A stretch of 64,000 nucleotides of DNA. It comes from Pelagadaptatus aseana. GTDB lineage: Bacteria > Pseudomonadota > Gammaproteobacteria > Pseudomonadales > Cellvibrionaceae. This document shows, piece after piece, positions 7,093-15,743 of the stretch. Positions within the stretch are counted from its first letter, which is position 1; every line of letters begins with the position of its first letter. Under the pieces are notes generated by a model that did no database searches, was not told the DNA's origin, and saw only the letters and a list, made by a program, of their open reading frames with translations. The DNA lies in NCBI GenBank assembly GCA_040365065.1, contig BAABNI010000003.1, positions 262,526 through 326,525 of the forward strand. The letters run 5' to 3'. The position numbers and the translations under genes are program-made.

Positions 7093-8811
7093 TTATTTAC
7101 CCAGGTAACGCTTGCGCTTTTTCGGCTTCAAATACTCGATATCCACCAACACCAGACCGTCAATACAATCGGCAAAATCCGGGTCAACATTAAAGTCGGC
7201 AAACTGTACTCCGCCGGCTTCGCAGATTTCGGTGTACTGTTTGTAAAGCGTGGGCACCTTGACGTCCAAGGCCGTCAGCTCCGATTTCAGGCGCGTGAAT
7301 TCTGCGCTGTAGTCTTCGCCTCTGAAACGTTCCAATACTTGTGGTGCAACCGCAAACGGTTGTCTGGCCACAGCGAATGGCGGCTGACTCGGAAAATGTG
7401 CTCGATAAAATGCCACCAATGTTTGTTTGGCCAGATCAGGGTAACTGTTGCTGATGCTTACCGGACCGAACAAATAGCGCATCTGCGGGTACTTATTCAG
7501 GTAAGCGCCAATGCCATACCAGAGATAATCCAGACTGCGTTTGCCCCAGTACTTGGGCTGCACAAAACTCCGCCCTAACTCGACGCCCTGCTTAAAGGTA
7601 TCGGATTTTATATTGGTGTAATGGAATAACGTCTGTGAATACAACGGGCAATCATCCTTGCGCATATCCCCCTGTTGCAACGCCTCAGCGGCACGAACCA
7701 GACGATAGGCACCGACGATTTCCAGATCGTCGTCATCCCATAAAATGATGTGGTCGTAATAACTGTCGTAGGCATCGATATCGCGACGCAAACCACTGCC
7801 CTCACCCACGGCACGAAAACTGATTTCGCGCAGCCGTCCAACTTCGCGCATCACCACCGAATCACCACTGTAGTTGAACAGATAGATCTGTTTGCCGTCA
7901 CCGGTTTCACCCAAGCGTTCGCAAGCGCGCAACTCCTGACGTAACTCAACCCGGGATTCCGGGTGGGCAATGGTTCGCGCATTGACTTCGAAAAACGGCT
8001 CAACTTTGTTCTTGCCAAGTTTGTAGACATGGCGTTTAAACAACTTGGTCACCGATTTTTTCTTGAGTGGCAACCCAGTATAAACTTCATAGGGAATCGC
8101 CGGGCCAATGCGAATCGGAATCGAGGATTTGACCTGCTTGAACATCTCATTGATCAACAGCAGAGTCGATAACGGCTTGGCCAGCAGCGACACACTGTAA
8201 AAGAAAACGGAGTTTCGACCATCAATAAAAACCGGCAGAATCGGCGCCTTGGCTTTTTTAGCAAACTTAATAAAGCCATTGTGCCACTTGCCGTCTTTAA
8301 CGCCCGTGGGTCCCACGCGAGATACTTCACCGGCGGGGAAAATAATCATGGCGCCGCCACACTGCAGATGTCGATCAATGGCCCTGATATTGTCCTTGGC
8401 CGTGCGATTACCCATGTTATCGACGGGCAGTAACACATTCTCCAGCGGAGGCAATGACATCAGCAGTTCATTGGCCACCGCTTTCACATCGCGACGCACC
8501 TCGCTGACCATTTTCAGCAGCGCCAAACCATCCAGACTGCCGATGGGGTGATTGGAGATAATGACTACTGGCCCTTCCGCCGGAATGCACTCGCGTTCTC
8601 TATCACTGACCGAGTACTGGAAATCAAAGTGATCAAGTACCTGATCAATAAAATCAAACCCTTTCAGGTGCGGGTATTTTTCTTCAAAGGATTTGAATTC
8701 CGATTCGTGAAACAGAAAGCGCAAAAAGGCCACAACCATTTTGCGAATAAAAGCGTATTTGCTCACCGCAGGTGGCAACTGTTCGGATACAACATTTTCA
8801 ACGGAGATCAT
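7093..8811 (-). CDS. Bifunctional acyltransferase, OlsF-like (ornithine lipid synthesis?)
   Basis: A 572-residue protein with two acyltransferase parts. The N-terminal half is a PlsC-like lysophospholipid acyltransferase with SNHPIGSLDG (His and Asp of motif I) and FPAGEVSR (motif III). The C-terminal half from about residue 290 resembles the OlsB/haemolysin-type N-acyltransferases of the GNAT fold (ELRACERLGETGDG, then LREISFRAVGEGSG and GAYRL). This order is known from OlsF, which makes ornithine lipids in one polypeptide. Ornithine as substrate is inferred, since other amino acids are possible. It lies 32 bp after the LpxH-like phosphoesterase gene and is probably co-transcribed with it. 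Confidence 0.75.
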   Translation of the reverse strand: MISVENVVSEQLPPAVSKYAFIRKMVVAFLRFLFHESEFKSFEEKYPHLKGFDFIDQVLDHFDFQYSVSDRERECIPAEGPVVIISNHPIGSLDGLALLKMVSEVRRDVKAVANELLMSLPPLENVLLPVDNMGNRTAKDNIRAIDRHLQCGGAMIIFPAGEVSRVGPTGVKDGKWHNGFIKFAKKAKAPILPVFIDGRNSVFFYSVSLLAKPLSTLLLINEMFKQVKSSIPIRIGPAIPYEVYTGLPLKKKSVTKLFKRHVYKLGKNKVEPFFEVNARTIAHPESRVELRQELRACERLGETGDGKQIYLFNYSGDSVVMREVGRLREISFRAVGEGSGLRRDIDAYDSYYDHIILWDDDDLEIVGAYRLVRAAEALQQGDMRKDDCPLYSQTLFHYTNIKSDTFKQGVELGRSFVQPKYWGKRSLDYLWYGIGAYLNKYPQMRYLFGPVSISNSYPDLAKQTLVAFYRAHFPSQPPFAVARQPFAVAPQVLERFRGEDYSAEFTRLKSELTALDVKVPTLYKQYTEICEAGGVQFADFNVDPDFADCIDGLVLVDIEYLKPKKRKRYLGK

Positions 8812-8843
8812 AGGGTTTCTCTCTTGCGACCTGAGGCATTTAT

Positions 8844-9689
8844 TCAGGCATAGTTTCGAGCCGCCAAAGGTGCCTCATCAGCCGGTGCTACAATTTCCAC
8901 ACCGTTATTCTCGCTTTGGTTTTTAATGGACACTTTCTTCACCGATTTCTGTAGATCGCTCCAGTGAATGATCTCCAGATGACCGGTTTCGTCTTCCACC
9001 ATCGCGGTGCAACTTTCAATCCAATCGCCATCGTTACAATAGAGGATGCCATCAATCACTCGAATTTCGGCCTGATGAATATGGCCACACACCACGCCAT
9101 CGAGATTGCGGCGTTTGGCTTCATGGGCGGCGGCAATCTCAAAAATTTCTATGGCTTCGCGGGCATTCTTCACCGAGTTTTTCAAATAACAGGCCAGCGA
9201 AAAATAGGAAAAACCAAAACGGCGGCGGAAAAAATTACCCCAGCGATTGACAAACAACAGCAGGTCGTAGGCCAAGTCGCCAACGATCTTGGTGTACTTA
9301 CCAAAGCGTATTTGTGAATCCAGAATATCGCCGTGGAATAGCAACAGTTTTTTATCCTGCGCCGTGATATGAATAAAATCTTCATGCACTTCCACAGGAC
9401 CGATCATATGCTCAATATAATCGCGCATGGGTTCATCGTGATTACCGGGAATATAAATTATCCGGGTTCCCTTTTTTGCCATTTTAAAAATGGCCTTTAA
9501 CACTTCGTAATGACTGGAAGGCCACATAAAGCGTTTTTTCATCGACCACATATCAACGATATCACCGAGTAAATAGAGCGTGTCGCACTCGATGGATTTT
9601 AAAAAGCTCAACAGGTATTCGGCCTTGCAGTCTTTAAAACCCAGATGGATATCGGACAAAAACACCGTGCGGTAATGGGTGCGTTTCAT
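8844..9689 (-). CDS. LpxH-like metallophosphoesterase (UDP-2,3-diacylglucosamine diphosphatase family)
   Basis: A 281-residue calcineurin-type phosphoesterase. Metal-binding motifs appear in order: LSDIHLG near the N-terminus, LLGDIVDMW, PGNHDEP, FHGD and CGHIHQAE. The DIHLG start and this spacing are typical of the LpxH and LpxH2 branch, which splits UDP-2,3-diacylglucosamine in lipid A synthesis. No signal peptide is seen, so it should act in the cytoplasm. It is the first gene of a probable pair with the acyltransferase downstream, which points to lipid metabolism. I do not assign lpxH itself because related paralogues of unknown substrate are common. Confidence 0.8.
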   Translation of the reverse strand: MKRTHYRTVFLSDIHLGFKDCKAEYLLSFLKSIECDTLYLLGDIVDMWSMKKRFMWPSSHYEVLKAIFKMAKKGTRIIYIPGNHDEPMRDYIEHMIGPVEVHEDFIHITAQDKKLLLFHGDILDSQIRFGKYTKIVGDLAYDLLLFVNRWGNFFRRRFGFSYFSLACYLKNSVKNAREAIEIFEIAAAHEAKRRNLDGVVCGHIHQAEIRVIDGILYCNDGDWIESCTAMVEDETGHLEIIHWSDLQKSVKKVSIKNQSENNGVEIVAPADEAPLAARNYA

Positions 9690-9820
9690 AGTGTCGCGTC
9701 TTGATTGCTATGTCATGGGGAGCAACTTATGGCACTGCCATGAACAGTGTGTGACACAATCGCGATACTTTTATGACACTAGCACGAGGCCAGCAAAAGG
9801 GTCTGAAAGGAAAGTAAGAA

Positions 9821-10312
9821 TTACTTGAATTGCTTGGGCTTGATAAAGTGAAGACACTCTGACGACTTGGGTTTCAACTGCTGCCATTTTTTTGCGCTGG
9901 ACTGTAATTGCAGATAACCGCAGGTGGGAAGATTGTACAGGCACTCGCCCGTTAACAGATTGTGCAAATCCGTTAACGCAGGATTATGTCCCACAACCAC
10001 CACCTCATCGATATCATTGTCTATGTCACGCAGCCAAGCCAGCACTTCTCCGCAGTCAAAGGTGTAGAGGCGTTCATCAATTTGCCAGGACACGGGTGTA
10101 TCGAGGTGATCGGCAAGCAACTCCATGGTTTGCTCGGCACGACGTGCCGGGCTGACAAAGGTGTGGGTAAATTTGCATCCGACCTGGGCGATATACGGCG
10201 CCATGATCTCGCAGTCTTTTATCCCCCGTTGTTTTAGCGGTCGTTCCATATCGGTTAACTGGTAATCATCCCAACTGGATTTACCGTGGCGAATTAAATG
10301 GATGGTTTTCAT
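9821..10312 (-). CDS. SixA-like histidine phosphatase
   Basis: A 163-residue member of the histidine phosphatase (phosphoglycerate mutase-like) superfamily. LIRHGKSSW at residues 6-14 carries the phospho-accepting H9, SPARRAEQT provides the second arginine, and VVVGHNPAL contains the second histidine. The small size and the RHGKS motif resemble SixA, which removes phosphate from histidine phosphotransfer domains in E. coli. The substrate here is not shown by the sequence. It lies just after the SCO gene, 27 bp downstream in the same direction, and may be read through from the oxidase assembly genes. Confidence 0.82.
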   Translation of the reverse strand: MKTIHLIRHGKSSWDDYQLTDMERPLKQRGIKDCEIMAPYIAQVGCKFTHTFVSPARRAEQTMELLADHLDTPVSWQIDERLYTFDCGEVLAWLRDIDNDIDEVVVVGHNPALTDLHNLLTGECLYNLPTCGYLQLQSSAKKWQQLKPKSSECLHFIKPKQFK

Positions 10313-10339
10313 ACCTCAAACCCCGTCAGCTTTTTAAGC

Positions 10340-11035
10340 TTACTCAAAAGTGGTCACCAGTGACTGCAGTGTCAGTTTGATTCTGCCGTTATCCAGTGGT
10401 GCTTTGATAAAGCCGTGATAATGACCTCTGGGATTAACCAACGCAATATTGCCGCTGTGATCGACACTGTAATCCATGGGATCGTCTCCGGTTCGGACTT
10501 TAACAAACGCCATATTCAATTGATTTGCCAGACGCTTGATCTCCAGAAATTCACCTGTTAACCCAATAAACTCCGGATCAAAATACGGCATATACAACGC
10601 CAGTTTGTCTACCGTATCGCGCGCCGGATCAACACTCACCATAATCACCTGAACCTGATCGCGAATGTCTTGATCCAACTGATCTTTGACCTGCTTGAGT
10701 TGCGCCATGGTGGTTGGGCAAATATCCGGGCAGCTGGCAAAGCCAAAAAACATCAAGCTCCATTTGGCCTGCAGCTGTTGCAGGTTAAATACCTCACCCT
10801 TGTGATCCAGCAAATTAAAATCCTTGATGATGCGCGGCTTGTCAAAAACAAACGTACCATTGGCTCGCAACTCTAATGGACTGAGAATTCTGGGTGTGGT
10901 GATTTTATTGATAAAGCCCACCATCACCAGAGAGATAAAAACCAAAATCACCCCAATGGTAATGGCAATACCGCGCTTCTGGCTGGGGGATTTTACCGCT
11001 GCCGGGATGTCTGCCTCTGAAACCATATCACTCAC
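10340..11035 (-). CDS. SCO1/SenC-type copper chaperone for cytochrome oxidase
   Basis: A membrane-anchored thioredoxin-fold protein that delivers copper to the CuA site of oxidase subunit II. It has one N-terminal membrane segment (about residues 24-42), the copper motif FASCPDICP, and the conserved histidine in DYSVDHSG. I place the start at the second of two successive GTG codons because AGGAG lies 6 bases upstream. The neighbouring GTG and an ATG 9 bases later are alternatives. It is the last gene of the leftward haem A and oxidase assembly block, following ctaB by 9 bp. Confidence 0.9.
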   Translation of the reverse strand: MSDMVSEADIPAAVKSPSQKRGIAITIGVILVFISLVMVGFINKITTPRILSPLELRANGTFVFDKPRIIKDFNLLDHKGEVFNLQQLQAKWSLMFFGFASCPDICPTTMAQLKQVKDQLDQDIRDQVQVIMVSVDPARDTVDKLALYMPYFDPEFIGLTGEFLEIKRLANQLNMAFVKVRTGDDPMDYSVDHSGNIALVNPRGHYHGFIKAPLDNGRIKLTLQSLVTTFE

Positions 11036-11044
11036 CACCGACTC

Positions 11045-11965
11045 CTAAATCGCCGCAAGAGGGCTGATTGGCAACAGGTAGTGATCGAGCAACATAATCA
11101 CAAACAAAGCCATCAGATAAATAATGGAATATTTAAAGGTCTCTATCCCCGCATTCTTTTGCTCGGTAAACAGCAACACACCGGCCCAGTAGAGAAACCC
11201 AAGGCCCAACACCACAGCCCCGAGCAGGTACAACCAGTTCATCATGCCAGTGGCAAAGGGCAGCAGGCTGACTGCGAATAAAATAATGGTGTAGAGAAAA
11301 ATATGAATCTTGGTGTAACGCTCACCATGGGTTACCGGCAACATCGGAATCTCGGCGTTGGCGTAGTCTTCTTTGCGATGCACCGCCAGAGCCCAAAAAT
11401 GCGGTGGCGTCCAGGCAAACACAATCAATACCAGCAGCAGACCATAACCGTGAATTTCACCGGTTACTGCGGTCCAGCCCAACAGTGGCGGCGCGGCACC
11501 GGCAATGCCACCAATCACGATATTCTGAGGTGTGGCACGTTTTAAAAACAACGTGTAAATCACGGCGTACCCCAACAGTGACGCCATGGTTAACCAGGCT
11601 GTCACAGGGTTGATAAACGCTAACAGAATCGCCATGCCAGCCACACCCAGTACCAGGGAAAAGGCCAGCGCCTTAAGCGGCTCAATGCGACCCGTGGCAA
11701 CCGGCCGGTTGAGTGTGCGCTTCATCTTCAAATCGATCTGGCGATCCACCAGATGATTGATCACCGCCGCCGAACCTGCACACAGGGCAATCCCCAGATT
11801 ACCAAGGATCATCACCTCCAGCGGCACCAGACCCGGAGAGGCCAGCAACATCCCTACCATCGACGTCAGAATCATCAGCGCCACCACCGTGGGTTTGCAC
11901 AACTCCAGATAATCCCGCCAGGACGCCTGATCCACTGCGCCTGTTACCATTGCCTGTTTAGTCAT
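11045..11965 (-). CDS. ctaB: Protohaem IX farnesyltransferase (haem O synthase)
   Basis: An integral membrane prenyltransferase that farnesylates haem B to haem O, the step before haem A. The signature DRQIDLKMKRTLNRP gives the Asp-rich prenyl diphosphate site and the following NRP, and about nine hydrophobic segments are visible over 306 residues. The frame stays open well upstream, but that part looks like out-of-frame ctaA sequence. AAGGAA lies 6 bases before the ATG at 11965, which gives MTKQAMVTG. It lies between ctaA and sco, so the three assembly genes are probably one transcript. Confidence 0.95.
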   Translation of the reverse strand: MTKQAMVTGAVDQASWRDYLELCKPTVVALMILTSMVGMLLASPGLVPLEVMILGNLGIALCAGSAAVINHLVDRQIDLKMKRTLNRPVATGRIEPLKALAFSLVLGVAGMAILLAFINPVTAWLTMASLLGYAVIYTLFLKRATPQNIVIGGIAGAAPPLLGWTAVTGEIHGYGLLLVLIVFAWTPPHFWALAVHRKEDYANAEIPMLPVTHGERYTKIHIFLYTIILFAVSLLPFATGMMNWLYLLGAVVLGLGFLYWAGVLLFTEQKNAGIETFKYSIIYLMALFVIMLLDHYLLPISPLAAI

Positions 11966-11988
11966 CGCCATTTCCTTTTTGTTATTAT

Positions 11989-13077
11989 TTAGATATTGGA
12001 TGTTACTGCTGTTGGATTGAGCCCGATGGCCGCATCTTGTTCTGACGCACTCACAAAGCACCACAAACGATAATTCACCGTCGCCATCACCATCAGCAAC
12101 AGTGCACCTACACCATTGTGGGCCACTGCTACCGATAACGGCAGTATCGCCACAATGTTGGTAATGCCCAGGGCTATCTGTATGGCCAGTACCAGAGCAA
12201 TCACTCCCGCCAGCTTCTTCAAGTGCGCCGAACCTGTGCGAATCAATGCGGCCATCAGTAACAGTAAAACCCCGGTCACGACCAATGCGCCCACGCGATG
12301 GCTCCAATGGATGGCGGTGCGACCGTCACTGTCCATCACCCCGCCCAGATAATTGGGTCCAATATCCTGAGTGAAATTAAAACCCTCTTTAAAATCCATG
12401 GCGGGCACGAGCTCACCGTGGCAGGTGGGGAAATCAACACAGGCCAGTGCCGCGTAATTGGACGTGGTCCAGCCGCCCAGTGAAATCTGCAATACCACCG
12501 CGACCAATCCGGCCATCGCCAGTTTGCGCAGCCGAGTAAGCCCTCGCGGTGTCAGCGAAGTAGTGACTTTTTGCAACTGCCAATCACGATGACTCAGTCG
12601 CAAGAACATTAACCAAAGCAACGTCAGGGTGGTAAAGCCACCGAGCAGATGCGTGGTGACCACCTGTGGCCACAGCTTGAGTGTAACCGTCCACATGCCA
12701 AACAGCCCCTGCAGAATAACCAGCGCCAGTAAAAACAGGGGCAGCTTAACCGGGGTGTTTTGCTGTTTGCGATGCTTCCAGCTGTAAACAGCAAAGCACA
12801 GAATCACAAACCCCAGTGCGCTGGCAAAATAGCGGTGCACCATCTCTGGCCAGGTTTTATCCGCGTCCACCGGCGCATCTGGAAAAGCCTGTTCGGCCAG
12901 AGCAATTTCCTGTGCTGTATCTGGCCACAGTATATGGCCATAACAACCGGGCCAGTCGGGACAACCCAGGCCAGCATCCACCAAACGGGTAAACGCTCCC
13001 AGTGACACCACTACCGCCGCCAGTACCACACTGGCCAATATTGCCTTTGCTGAACCACTCAATGCCGACCACTTCAT
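11989..13077 (-). CDS. ctaA: Haem A synthase (COX15/CtaA)
   Basis: A membrane mono-oxygenase-like enzyme converting haem O to haem A. It has about eight membrane segments, the N-terminal LGAFTRLVDAGLGCPDWPGC with a cysteine pair, and histidines in TTHLLGG, IHWSHRVGA and AHNGVGA expected to ligate haem. It has 362 residues. GAGGAG followed by the upstream gene's stop precedes the ATG by the right distance, so translation is probably coupled. It is flanked by the uncharacterised CxxxC protein and ctaB. Confidence 0.94.
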   Translation of the reverse strand: MKWSALSGSAKAILASVVLAAVVVSLGAFTRLVDAGLGCPDWPGCYGHILWPDTAQEIALAEQAFPDAPVDADKTWPEMVHRYFASALGFVILCFAVYSWKHRKQQNTPVKLPLFLLALVILQGLFGMWTVTLKLWPQVVTTHLLGGFTTLTLLWLMFLRLSHRDWQLQKVTTSLTPRGLTRLRKLAMAGLVAVVLQISLGGWTTSNYAALACVDFPTCHGELVPAMDFKEGFNFTQDIGPNYLGGVMDSDGRTAIHWSHRVGALVVTGVLLLLMAALIRTGSAHLKKLAGVIALVLAIQIALGITNIVAILPLSVAVAHNGVGALLLMVMATVNYRLWCFVSASEQDAAIGLNPTAVTSNI

Positions 13078-13080
13078 GAC

Positions 13081-13716
13081 TCACTCCTCGTAGGAATATT
13101 TCAGCAAACGCTTGATATCATCCAACAGATCGGCACCGGAATGCTCACTGTCGTAACTCATCATGGCGTAGCCCTCCTGATCCAGATAGTAGATGTGGCT
13201 GCCATTGAGTGGATGATCGGCGATCGACGTTTCAGAGAAGGTGTCACGCCATTGTGATTGAACGATTTGCAGCGCTTGTAACCGGGGGTGTTCCTGCTTC
13301 AGAAACTCTGCAAAATCCTGAGACAAGGGTGCACCGGTATTGAGAAACAACCGTTCAACCCGCACTGATTTTTCTGCCAGACGGATATGAACCTGGCGGG
13401 ACAGATACAATTGCTGACGACAAACATCATCGCAGCGATCGTCGGCCACTATCACCATGCGCCACAATTTCTTGCCATCAAACGGCCGCACTTTCTTGCC
13501 GTCCTGATTAACATAATCCAACGCGGTTACCGAGGTTGCCGGGCGCAGCAGTTCACCTTTATTGACGGTTCCCGTTGGCATACCAATGCCGGTTTTAAAA
13601 ATAAAATAGGCCGACACCATGGGCAACATAATCGCCGCCAGGATCAACCAGCCGTTGTTGTTCACTTTCTCGTTATTACTGTTTGCATTACCTGATCGCG
13701 ACATCACGGCACTCAC
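13081..13716 (-). CDS. Uncharacterised membrane-anchored CxxxC protein of the oxidase cluster
   Basis: I do not recognise a named family with certainty. The 211-residue protein has one membrane segment at about residues 22-42 and then a soluble domain of thioredoxin-like flavour: DDRCDDVCRQQL is a CxxxC pair at the position where SCO proteins carry theirs, and the C-terminus has GSHIYYLDQEGYAMMSY, recalling the later strand of SCO. A comparable gene lies between surf1 and ctaA in Pseudomonas. The GTG start overlaps the surf1 stop (GTGA), so the genes are coupled. A copper or thiol role in oxidase assembly is an inference from position and the cysteine pair. Confidence 0.75.
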   Translation of the reverse strand: MSAVMSRSGNANSNNEKVNNNGWLILAAIMLPMVSAYFIFKTGIGMPTGTVNKGELLRPATSVTALDYVNQDGKKVRPFDGKKLWRMVIVADDRCDDVCRQQLYLSRQVHIRLAEKSVRVERLFLNTGAPLSQDFAEFLKQEHPRLQALQIVQSQWRDTFSETSIADHPLNGSHIYYLDQEGYAMMSYDSEHSGADLLDDIKRLLKYSYEE

Positions 13717-14471
13717 TGTGCAGTCCTCTTTTTATTGTTGTGTTGAAAAATCATCTGTCCCAGATTGCTGTTGGCAAACACCAATGCCACCACCAGAACA
13801 ATCGCCATGCTGAACCACTGCACAGCATAGCCCTGATGTTTGGCCGGGCTGTTATTGAGCCACTGCCACTGGGTCACCAGAGCACCATCGCTGCTGTCAT
13901 CCAGTCGTAGCAAAAAAGGCAGCGACGGCTCAAGCCCCAATTGCTGGTACAGAACCGCAATATCAATCTGTTGAATTCGGCGTGGCCAGCCCTCATCGCC
14001 ATCCTGCTCTCGCACCATCGGGTTATCACTGGGCTGATGTAAAAATCCGGTCACATGGATAGGGCGTGCGATATTCGGAATACCGGGTAGCTCGCTGCGT
14101 AATCTCGGTGCTGGTAACCAGCCCCGGTTCAACAACACGGTTTCACCACTGGGCAATTGCAAAGGAGAAATCACTTCGTAACCCACCTGGCCCTGACGGA
14201 TTTTGTTATCCAGCAACCAGCTGTGGTCATTATCCAGCACACCGTGCAACTCAATGCGGCGATAGCGGGTGTTCGATTGGGTAAATAATTGATCAGCCGT
14301 CAGTGCGGGCAAATGGCGTTGACGATCAAGCTCTGCCTGCAACTGATGTTTCTGTTCTGCGCGTTCCAGCTGCCAGAATCCAAGGCGCAACAAAACCGGA
14401 AGCATGACCAAGCCGAGAAGGCTTAACTTCCAATTAAATGCTACTGTTAGCGATACCGCCTTGCTGTTCAT
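13713..14471 (-). CDS. SURF1-family cytochrome oxidase assembly protein
   Basis: A 252-residue protein of the SURF1 type, with an N-terminal membrane segment followed by the signature LGFWQLERAEQK, a periplasmic domain, and a C-terminal membrane segment preceded by AKHQGYAVQWFSMA. The family helps insert haem A into subunit I. The frame is open 150 bases farther upstream without resemblance to the family. I choose the ATG at 14471, with an AGTAGGG sequence upstream, while an ATG at 14495 is possible. It is transcribed away from the small DUF2909-type gene and leads the assembly block towards ctaA. Confidence 0.9.
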   Translation of the reverse strand: MNSKAVSLTVAFNWKLSLLGLVMLPVLLRLGFWQLERAEQKHQLQAELDRQRHLPALTADQLFTQSNTRYRRIELHGVLDNDHSWLLDNKIRQGQVGYEVISPLQLPSGETVLLNRGWLPAPRLRSELPGIPNIARPIHVTGFLHQPSDNPMVREQDGDEGWPRRIQQIDIAVLYQQLGLEPSLPFLLRLDDSSDGALVTQWQWLNNSPAKHQGYAVQWFSMAIVLVVALVFANSNLGQMIFQHNNKKRTAQ

Positions 14472-14517
14472 GCTATGGATCACCCTACTGCTCATCAAAA
14501 ATAAAAGGTGACTTTCT

Positions 14518-14781
14518 ATGTGGCTTAAAGCCGTTATTGTTATTTTGTTTGTGGCCGTTGTGGCCAGCCTCAGCAGTGGTCTGGTGTTTCTGCTGAAAGA
14601 TTCTGGCTCCGAATCCAAGCGCACGCTCTATGCATTGGGTATTCGGGTCTGCCTGGCCGCGTTGTTACTGGTCTGTATCCTCTATGGTTTGGCCACTGGC
14701 CAACTGGGCAGTTCTGCACCCTGGGATGCCGGTCCGGTTTCCGGAAATATCAGCACACCCCAGAGCACACCCGATCATTAA
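14518..14781 (+). CDS. Small twin-transmembrane protein (DUF2909 type)
   Basis: An 87-residue protein with two membrane segments at about residues 3-25 and 38-60 and a short polar tail. Proteins of this size and pattern (DUF2909) are regularly found between coxC and surf1 in Pseudomonas-type oxidase clusters, and their function is unknown. AAAAGGTG lies before the ATG. It is the only rightward gene in the cluster, starts 46 bp from surf1 in a divergent pair, and its last four bases overlap the end of coxC on the other strand. Confidence 0.8.
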   Translation: MWLKAVIVILFVAVVASLSSGLVFLLKDSGSESKRTLYALGIRVCLAALLLVCILYGLATGQLGSSAPWDAGPVSGNISTPQSTPDH

Positions 14782-15692
14782 CCGAGAATATAGACAAAGA
14801 TAAACAAGCCCACCCAGACCACATCCACAAAGTGCCAATACCAACTGGCGGACTCAAAACCAAAACAGTCATCGTGACTGAAATGGCCCTTGAATACCGA
14901 GCGACACCACATCACCAGCAACATAAAGGTACCCAGAGTGACGTGGGCACCGTGGAAGCCGGTCAACATAAAGAAGGTGGCACCGTAGATACCCGACTGC
15001 AACGTCAGTCCCAGATTGGTGTAGGCATCGTAGTATTCCTCGGCCTGTAAAATCAGGAAGAAGATACCAAGCGCAACGGTTACACCCAGCCAGAAATTGA
15101 ATTGCTTGCGATTGTCATTTTTCAAGCCCACATGGGCCAGATGCACGGTGACACTGGAAGTCAGCAGCACCACGGTGTTCCAGAAGGGCAACCATTTCCA
15201 GATGGAATCCACCGTGGAATAACTCAGGCTTTTCTCTGGGCCCACCATCTTGGCGGAGTCGCCATTAACGGCCACATCCGGTGTAATCATCACCGGCCAG
15301 GTGGCTTCAAAGCCTTCCCACAGCATATTGGTAACACCCTTATCACCTTCTCCCCCCAACCAGGGTATTGAGAAGGTTCGCACGTAATAGAGCGCACCAA
15401 AAAAGGCGGCAAAGAACATCACCTCACTGAAGATAAACCAACCCATGCCCCACACATAAGAGCGTTTCAGCTGATCGCTGTTCAGGCCTGCCCGGTTTTC
15501 TGCGATCACTGTGGCAAACCAGTTCCACAGAACAAAGGCAAACAGCAGGCCGCCGATAAATAAAATGGTGGAGCCGTTTTCACTGCCGTTGAGTGCACTG
15601 CCGGCACCATAAACCGTCAGGAACAATCCCACGGAAGCAAAGATCGGTAACTTACTTTGCTCCGGTACATAATAACTTCCTTCACTGGACAT
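14778..15692 (-). CDS. coxC: Cytochrome c oxidase subunit III
   Basis: A 304-residue integral membrane subunit of the aa3 oxidase. The C-terminal half shows the family patterns FFMLTGFHGAHVTLG and WYWHFVDVVWVGLF. The N-terminal half carries a hydrophilic insert between the second and third membrane segments (around residues 95-145). It lies downstream of ctaG. The 3' end overlaps the convergent small gene by four bases, so transcription from the two sides collides or terminates here. Confidence 0.95.
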   Translation of the reverse strand: MSSEGSYYVPEQSKLPIFASVGLFLTVYGAGSALNGSENGSTILFIGGLLFAFVLWNWFATVIAENRAGLNSDQLKRSYVWGMGWFIFSEVMFFAAFFGALYYVRTFSIPWLGGEGDKGVTNMLWEGFEATWPVMITPDVAVNGDSAKMVGPEKSLSYSTVDSIWKWLPFWNTVVLLTSSVTVHLAHVGLKNDNRKQFNFWLGVTVALGIFFLILQAEEYYDAYTNLGLTLQSGIYGATFFMLTGFHGAHVTLGTFMLLVMWCRSVFKGHFSHDDCFGFESASWYWHFVDVVWVGLFIFVYILG

Positions 15693-15743
15693 TTTTTCTA
15701 CCCCGCGTTTCTTTTTTGGTTGTTGCGGATTAATCGTTTTGTC

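Noticed and set aside
11966..12307. N-terminal extension of ctaB
   Set aside because: The extra 114 codons overlap ctaA in another frame and look unlike protein. AAGGAA before the ATG at 11965 decides the start.
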